A DNA stretch of 11,065 nucleotides from Candidatus Zhuqueibacterota bacterium (GTDB taxonomy: Bacteria > Zhuqueibacterota > Zhuqueibacteria > Residuimicrobiales > Residuimicrobiaceae): contig JAFGSU010000218.1 in assembly GCA_016934435.1 (NCBI GenBank), positions 1 through 11,065 of the forward strand. The letters run 5' to 3'. The position numbers and the translations under genes were made by a program. Of this stretch, positions 7,250 to 11,065 are shown piece by piece (positions within the stretch are counted from its first letter, which is position 1; each line of letters begins with the position of its first letter). The notes under the pieces were generated by a model. That model was not told the DNA's origin, did no database searches, and saw nothing but the letters and a program-made list of their open reading frames with translations.

Positions 7250-7683
7250 GGGTGTCTCCTTACTATTTTATTGGTTACTTGTTTAATACCGGGAAAATAT
7301 GGAACACAAGTGTTCGACAGTTAGCCCTGAGTTTATCCGGTAAGGGCATAAACCAGTTATTTCCCCCCTGATAATATTCCGATACAGTGAATCCCGGACA
7401 CACGATCGATTTATCTGCCAAAGGGGCGACACACTGATTGGGAGGAAAAAGTGCCGGCCTGTAATCATAAACATAGCATCGGCATAATAATATTCTAAAA
7501 ACGCAGCAATAGATAAAAGGTTCTGAGAGGTGAGAAAATTCTTAATATACAGAGGTAACGTTTCCTCATCGCCGATAGATGATGTAAATCTGTCAAATCG
7601 CCATCAGTACGAGTTGAACCCGACAAAATTATTTTGACTTTTTGCATACCCTCGTCTGGTTCTTTGAGATTTTATAACTATGT
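7250..7683. other. Long upstream region of the lipocalin-like gene, no gene recognised
   Basis: This is most of a 557-base gap with no credible coding sequence on either strand; a 63-codon minus-strand frame at 7283-7474 resembles nothing I know. It contains the AGGAG site at 7256-7260 and the palindrome listed separately. The rest is AT-rich and unremarkable to my eye. Confidence 0.5.
7302..7315. promoter_or_regulatory. Perfect inverted repeat GAACAC-AA-GTGTTC, possible operator
   Basis: Two perfect 6-bp half-sites separated by 2 bases lie about 53 bases upstream of the lipocalin-like gene start, in the range of its promoter. Such a symmetric site fits a dimeric repressor or activator. No regulator gene is adjacent. 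Confidence 0.35.
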
Positions 7684-7731
7684 CACCGATTCGGTGCCTA
7701 CAGGTTAATTAAGTAACCCTGTGGGTGGCAC
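7684..7731. other. Structured noncoding segment with competing hairpins
   Basis: GTGCC (7694-7698) pairs with GGCAC (7727-7731), and inside it ACAGGTTA (7700-7707) pairs with TAACCCTGT (7714-7722) with one bulge around a 6-nt loop. CACCG (7684-7688) can instead pair with CGGTG (7692-7696), and TTCGGTG (7690-7696) with CACCGAA (7757-7763). ATTTT follows on the plus strand. It lies past the stop of the sorting-domain gene and could be its 3' structure or a small RNA; neither is shown. Confidence 0.35.
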
Positions 7732-7806
7732 ATTTTCAGTTCAATTCGCCGATCAACACCGAATCCAGGCGTGTACGACCTCAGGTCTTAATCCCGTGAG
7801 AGGTCT

Positions 7807-8364
7807 TCACTTTACCAGCGCCATTTTGAGGACACGCTGATAGGCATCCTGTTTTGCATCAATCGGTCGAGCGCTCAGTCGATAAAAATACAGCCCGGTG
7901 GCTACTCGACGGCCGCAGTCATCGCAGCCATTCCAGCACACCGTTTGTGTCCCTGCCGGTTGCAATGATGAGACCAGCCGGCGCACCAAATGTCCGCGAA
8001 TATCGTGTATAGACAATTCCACCTGCGCAGGCGCCGGCAGGGAATAGCGGATGACCGTCTCCGGATTGAAGGGATTGGGATAATTTTGCTTCAATTCGTA
8101 TGTTTCCGGCACGGCGGCCGGCTGCGATTCAATCCCGGTAGTGATGCCCTGCATGGCAAAGAATCCAGCTGATACGGCATACTGCTGACCGGCTGCGGAC
8201 GCCGCCGGTGAAGGCTGACCTACTGCATCGTGAACCCGGTACTGCATGGTGTTCGAAACAGCACCGCCCTGATCTACTACAAAACTTTTGACTCGATAGT
8301 GTTCACCGGTCTGCGCTGAGGCAACGGCATGCAGGCAGAGTGTGATAATCATAAATTTTCTCAT
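7807..8364 (-). CDS. Secreted protein with C-terminal sorting (FlgD/T9SS type A-like) domain
   Basis: A 185-residue exported protein. Residues 1-17 are a signal peptide (MRKFMIITLCLHAVASA). Residues 23-70 form a small domain common in FCB secreted proteins (YRVKSFVVDQGGAVS, then DAVGQPSP and YAVSAGFFAM). Residues 90-185 are the sorting/FlgD-like domain: YPNPFNPETVIRYSLP, then VELSIHDIRGHLVRRL, GLYFYRL and KMALVK. Such C-terminal domains direct proteins to type IX secretion or anchor them at the cell surface. Unusual cysteines form C-x3-C-x2-C (143, 147, 150) where relatives usually carry T/R/S. ATG at 8364 is preferred because GAGG lies upstream at proper spacing; a TTG at 8376 would include that site. 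Almost nothing lies between the two recognisable domains, so it may be an adaptor or anchor for the neighbouring PAAR and spike proteins. Confidence 0.88.
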   Translation of the reverse strand: MRKFMIITLCLHAVASAQTGEHYRVKSFVVDQGGAVSNTMQYRVHDAVGQPSPAASAAGQQYAVSAGFFAMQGITTGIESQPAAVPETYELKQNYPNPFNPETVIRYSLPAPAQVELSIHDIRGHLVRRLVSSLQPAGTQTVCWNGCDDCGRRVATGLYFYRLSARPIDAKQDAYQRVLKMALVK

Positions 8365-8496
8365 TTTCGACCTCAATATGTAATCAACATCCTATCAGAA
8401 TCCCGTAAGAAAAATTAAAACATCTATTCATTCTTTCCGTGTTCAATCCGTGTTTTTCTGTGGCTATATTATGCCATTTGCAGTTCGGAATATGGA

Positions 8497-8985
8497 TTAT
8501 GGCCCAATAATCACCGTAGCGCAGCCGGTGGCAATGGTCGCCTGGGCGCCGACGCACTGGGTTATATCGCCGACGCGCGCTGCTGGTTGGCTGCATATGA
8601 TCACCGTGGCCGAGCCGGTCAGAATGGGTCCCCCCACATGCGGAATGGGTGGATTGCCCGGCGTCACCATGGGGCACACGGTGTTGTCGCCCACTCGCGC
8701 CGCCGGCTGACCGCAGATCAGCACGGTAGGACATCCACTGACGATAGTGCCGCCATGGCTGGTCATATCGCCCTTTCGCGCTGCCGGCGCAGCAGCGAGC
8801 AGATTCGCCGTCTCTCTTTGAACGGCTTTCCCATTCAGAGAAACCGATTGAACCTCACCTGACAAGACCTGGGCGTGTTCCGATTTGCTCTCCCCTTCAA
8901 CAGTAAGCGCCAGCCGGCTGGCTTGCTGTGCCAAACAGACATGGCCGATGAACACCACGATAATAAACGTTCTCGCTAAAAACAT
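8497..8985 (-). CDS. Sec-exported PAAR-repeat protein
   Basis: A 162-residue protein: signal peptide at about 1-19 (FIIVVFIGHVCLA), a short unassigned segment (20-65), then a full PAAR domain (about 66-161). PAAR hallmarks are PAARKGDMTSHGGTI (67-81), QPAARVGD at 93-100 and again at 133-140, and the closing ATVIIG. PAAR proteins form the sharp metal-bound tip on VgrG-type spikes of type VI secretion and related injection systems. Likely metal ligands are His77, Cys104, His116 and Cys144. Extra cysteines stand at 85, 91, 131 and 155. PAAR tips are normally cytoplasmic, so a cleavable-looking signal peptide is odd. The start has GGAGG 4 bases upstream. It follows the spike-like gene by 114 bases and precedes the sorting-domain gene by 132, all on one strand. 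Confidence 0.92.
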   Translation of the reverse strand: MFLARTFIIVVFIGHVCLAQQASRLALTVEGESKSEHAQVLSGEVQSVSLNGKAVQRETANLLAAAPAARKGDMTSHGGTIVSGCPTVLICGQPAARVGDNTVCPMVTPGNPPIPHVGGPILTGSATVIICSQPAARVGDITQCVGAQATIATGCATVIIGP

Positions 8986-9051
8986 AAAACCTCCAGGCTA
9001 ATTTTATTTATTCAATGGTACCATCACTTTGCTTAACAAAACCTGTTGTCC

Positions 9052-9081
9052 ATTATAAAAAAATCCGATTGGGCATGTTAC
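9052..9081 (-). promoter_or_regulatory. Putative internal promoter for the PAAR gene
   Basis: On the minus strand GTAACA, an 18-base spacer and TATAAT lie in the gap between the spike-like and PAAR genes. The -10 box is perfect; the -35 matches 4 of 6. It would allow PAAR expression apart from the spike gene. Confidence 0.3.
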
Positions 9082-9099
9082 CGACGTTTGCCTTCGGGC

Positions 9100-10470
9100 C
9101 TAATTTATCTTAACCAGTGAGCCATTGATCGTCGTCATGCCGCTGCTGCTCATGCTTATCTGACTGGCAGTGAGATTGAGAGTATTCGTCGCTTTGATCT
9201 CGATATTCGCGCCTTCGATCTTGATTTTGGTTTGTTCGATGGATATTTTCGTCGAACCGGCCTGGATGAGAACACTGTTGCCGGTACTCTTGATGACAAT
9301 GGTGCTGCTGGCGAGCAGGCCGCCGTCCGGCTGGATGTAACCGGTAACGTGCGCATCCCCGCTGACGGTCAATCGCTTCGAAATCGAGGCAGTGCCGATG
9401 CCGACATTGCCGGAACTGTTCACATAAATGCCTTCGTTGCCGCCGTCACCCGAGAGATAATGGCCGTTCAGTTTGATGTTTTGCGTTGCCGTATGGTTGC
9501 CCAGATTATCGGCCGTGCTGCCGGCAGCGATGGTGATGCGTTTGTTGTTATTGTCAGGCGTGATGGTAATGTTGCTGCCGGCGATGAGATCGATGTTGCC
9601 GCCGTCATTATACACTCCGTCGAGACTGCTAAGGATATTGGGCTGGATCTTACCGGCAGTTATCGTATTATTAACAATCATGGCATTGGAAATGCAGGTT
9701 GATTGTCCTTCGTTGACATAGCGGCCGTCGGTATAAGTCGTGTTCAAGGCAACGGCATCGGCGGATACCGATATACCAGTACCGGCGCCGACGTGCAGCG
9801 TAACACTCCCAGCGGTTCCTCCGCCGGTGAGTCCGTTACCGGCAGTGACAGCGGTGATATCGCCCCCACCACCTCCGGCTGCGGAAATGGTGATCCGGTT
9901 GTTTACATCATCCGCAGCAATCGTGATGTTGGCGCCCGCCACCAGATCGACATTGCCGCCGTCGTTGGACACGCCATCCATGCTGCTGAGGATGCTCGGA
10001 TGAATTTTATCCAGGGTTACGGCATCGGGCTGCAGCATGGCGGTCGACACGGCATTCTCCCTGCCGCTTTGCACGAACTGAGCAGCTTCCAATCCCCCCA
10101 GCTTTTCGGCGTTATAGGTTTGAAAACTGTATCCCACGCTCACCAGGCGTCGGCGCGGCGTCATCTCTACATCTTCACCTACCTTGAGCGCCAGATAGCG
10201 ATCGCCGCCGTCAAAGGCGCTGACGGGAATAGGCGCAACCGAGCCTAATAAAACGTGAAACAAGCCATTTGTAACCTGTACCGATTGGGTCTCGCTCCAG
10301 ATCGGCGAACCGCCTTCGGCCTGGCCGTAAATTGAAAACTGGATGGAAAATGTGCCGTTCTGCGCCTCTCCGCTTGCATCGGTGAGCACGCCCTGGTAGT
10401 TGATCGACTGCGGAATTTGCGCGAATGCGGCGGCGATGAACAGGAAAAAACCTGCAAAAGTTCTCGACAT
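9100..10470 (-). CDS. Exported tail-fibre-like protein with VgrG/gp5-like beta-helix C-terminus
   Basis: A 456-residue exported protein. Residues 1-18 are a signal peptide (FAGFFLFIAAAFAQ). Residues 19-119 are a beta domain common in FCB secreted proteins (INYQGVLTD, TNGLFHVLLGS, then EMTPRRRLVSVGYSF). Two related copies of a fibre segment follow (about 145-198 and 264-318, each with DGGN and ANITI/SNITI), then a fibre motif GNVGIGTASISKRLTVSGD (354-372). Residues 389-456 are short alternating strands (VLIQAGSTKISI, IEIKATNTLNLTAS) closing with TTINGSLVKIN, the pattern of the triple beta-helix ending VgrG, gp5 and baseplate V spikes. The ATG at 10470 has AGGAGG 5 bases upstream; a TTG at 10593 would prepend a non-secretory leader. 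The next gene is the PAAR protein, normally the cap of such a helix. Domain identities rest on pattern, not search. Confidence 0.88.
   Translation of the reverse strand: MSRTFAGFFLFIAAAFAQIPQSINYQGVLTDASGEAQNGTFSIQFSIYGQAEGGSPIWSETQSVQVTNGLFHVLLGSVAPIPVSAFDGGDRYLALKVGEDVEMTPRRRLVSVGYSFQTYNAEKLGGLEAAQFVQSGRENAVSTAMLQPDAVTLDKIHPSILSSMDGVSNDGGNVDLVAGANITIAADDVNNRITISAAGGGGGDITAVTAGNGLTGGGTAGSVTLHVGAGTGISVSADAVALNTTYTDGRYVNEGQSTCISNAMIVNNTITAGKIQPNILSSLDGVYNDGGNIDLIAGSNITITPDNNNKRITIAAGSTADNLGNHTATQNIKLNGHYLSGDGGNEGIYVNSSGNVGIGTASISKRLTVSGDAHVTGYIQPDGGLLASSTIVIKSTGNSVLIQAGSTKISIEQTKIKIEGANIEIKATNTLNLTASQISMSSSGMTTINGSLVKIN
9517..10038 (-). repeat. Duplicated fibre segment inside the spike-like gene
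   Basis: Two copies of about 55 codons (roughly 9877-10038 and 9517-9681) encode ILSS-M/L-DGV-S/Y-NDGGN-V/I-DL-V/I-AG and a following NITI strand pair. The best-matched cores are 9919-9963 and 9562-9606. About 195 bases separate the copies. This is an internal duplication typical of trimeric fibres. Confidence 0.75.
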
Positions 10471-10743
10471 GGGGGCCTCCTTTTCGATTAGCATTATTCT
10501 GCGAAATAGGAATGTGGCGGTGAGATTCAATCGGAATTGGCAAGTTCCCGCTGTGAAGGAGTAATCGCATGCATCCGCTGCGGCTGCGCTCAAGTGTGCT
10601 GGTGGACTAATCTATGAAAGGTATAGAGAGTAAGCGATGAACACCACATCCTAAAAGTGAACAGCGCCCTCGTCGGGGCATAATGAAATATATAAAATAC
10701 AACCAAAAGAAGCAAGAATTTTGCTTTCATCTTTTTTAACTTT
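10471..10743. other. Intergenic region between divergent spike and GH3 genes
   Basis: Together with the promoter entry this is a 353-base gap. It holds the AGGAGG site of the spike gene (10476-10481). I could not find a convincing promoter for that gene, nor any small gene or RNA. T-rich runs occur near 10720-10745. Confidence 0.45.
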
Positions 10744-10772
10744 TTGCTTGTTTTTCACCCCGAAAATATACA
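10744..10772 (+). promoter_or_regulatory. Putative promoter of the GH3 gene
   Basis: TTGCTT (10744-10749), a 17-base spacer and TATACA (10767-10772) fit a sigma70-type promoter, with a leader of about 45 bases before the GH3 start. This is pattern matching only. Confidence 0.4.
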
Positions 10773-10823
10773 AATTAGAAATAATCGTGTTATTGGCATA
10801 CTATTGGATACAGGAGCACCTTC

Positions 10824-11065
10824 ATGAGCATAAATGTTAAGGGAATCCTCATTGTTTTCTTTTGCATGCCACTTGTATCATGCTTTGCGCAAAACGCCGC
10901 TATTCCATCTTTTCTGAATCCAAACCTGCCCATCAGCCAACGCGTCCAGGATTTGATCGGCCGCATGACGCTGGATGAGAAAATCTCGCAAATGCAGCAC
11001 ACCGCTGCGGCCATTCCCCGTCTGAGTATTCCGCAATACAACTGGTGGAACGAAGCGCTGCACGG
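10824..11065 (+). CDS. Glycoside hydrolase family 3 (beta-xylosidase/beta-glucosidase), 5' part
   Basis: The first 80 codons of an exported GH3 enzyme run off the window edge. GH3 enzymes release single sugars from the non-reducing ends of xylo- or gluco-oligosaccharides. Residues 1-22 are a signal peptide; LVSC (17-20) fits a lipobox, so it may be a lipoprotein, though cleavage after Ala22 is also possible. The mature N-terminus NPNLPISQRVQDLIGRMTLD and IPQYNWWNEALHG match the start of bacterial GH3 beta-xylosidases, where NWWNEALHG is a conserved active-site segment. The ATG at 10824 has AGGAG 7 bases upstream. Substrate choice cannot be settled from this fragment. It is divergent from the spike operon. 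Confidence 0.9.
   Translation, partial: MSINVKGILIVFFCMPLVSCFAQNAAIPSFLNPNLPISQRVQDLIGRMTLDEKISQMQHTAAAIPRLSIPQYNWWNEALH

Noticed and set aside
9517..10038. Regular repeats as a possible CRISPR array
   Set aside because: There are only two imperfect copies and they code for protein segments; no short identical repeats with spacers are present anywhere in the window.
9703..10248. Plus-strand open frame of 181 codons over the spike gene
   Set aside because: It is the antisense shadow of a repetitive fibre gene with clear signal peptide and ribosome binding site on the minus strand.

Overview
The window looks like a chromosome segment of an FCB-group bacterium, probably from the Calditrichota/KSB1/Ignavibacteria neighbourhood. 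The evidence is a secreted protein ending in a YPNPFNPET-type C-terminal sorting/FlgD-like domain, a tail-fibre-like protein with the INYQGVLTD-type N-terminal domain common in those phyla, and several exported proteins of otherwise unknown role. Shine-Dalgarno sites are clear before some genes and absent before others. The phylum call is inference; no rRNA or marker gene is present.

Layout. (1) 101-1263, minus strand: a YugP-like membrane zinc metallopeptidase with promoter and terminator, preceded by a small PGPGW/DUF454-like membrane protein. (2) 1583-4851, minus strand: a tightly packed four-gene run made of an AbrB/VapB-type antitoxin, a PIN-domain VapC-type toxin lacking one active-site Asp, a FadD-like acyl-CoA ligase, and a STAS-HATPase (RsbV-RsbW-like) fusion. 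A good sigma70-type promoter precedes the antitoxin. (3) 5329-6738: a decayed zone. A GT39 glycosyltransferase on the plus strand is cut off after about 207 residues, a scar with repeated TGTCA motifs and a degenerate dispersed repeat follows, and then comes a frameshifted remnant of an M28 peptidase on the minus strand. (4) 6740-10470, minus strand: secreted proteins. In transcription order these are a Sec-exported tail-fibre-like protein ending in a VgrG/gp5-like beta-helix, a Sec-exported PAAR-repeat protein, a protein with a C-terminal sorting domain, and a small secreted lipocalin-like protein. (5) 10824-end, plus strand: the 5' end of a GH3 beta-xylosidase/beta-glucosidase.

The most interesting element is the cluster at 7807-10470. 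A beta-helix ending of the kind found at the C-terminus of contractile-injection-system spikes, and the PAAR protein that normally caps such a spike, are both encoded with signal peptides and lie next to a sorting-domain protein, with no sheath, tube or baseplate gene in view. I infer a cell-surface or secreted PAAR-capped fibre assembled outside the cytoplasm. This is a hypothesis; structure prediction and neighbourhood conservation would test it.
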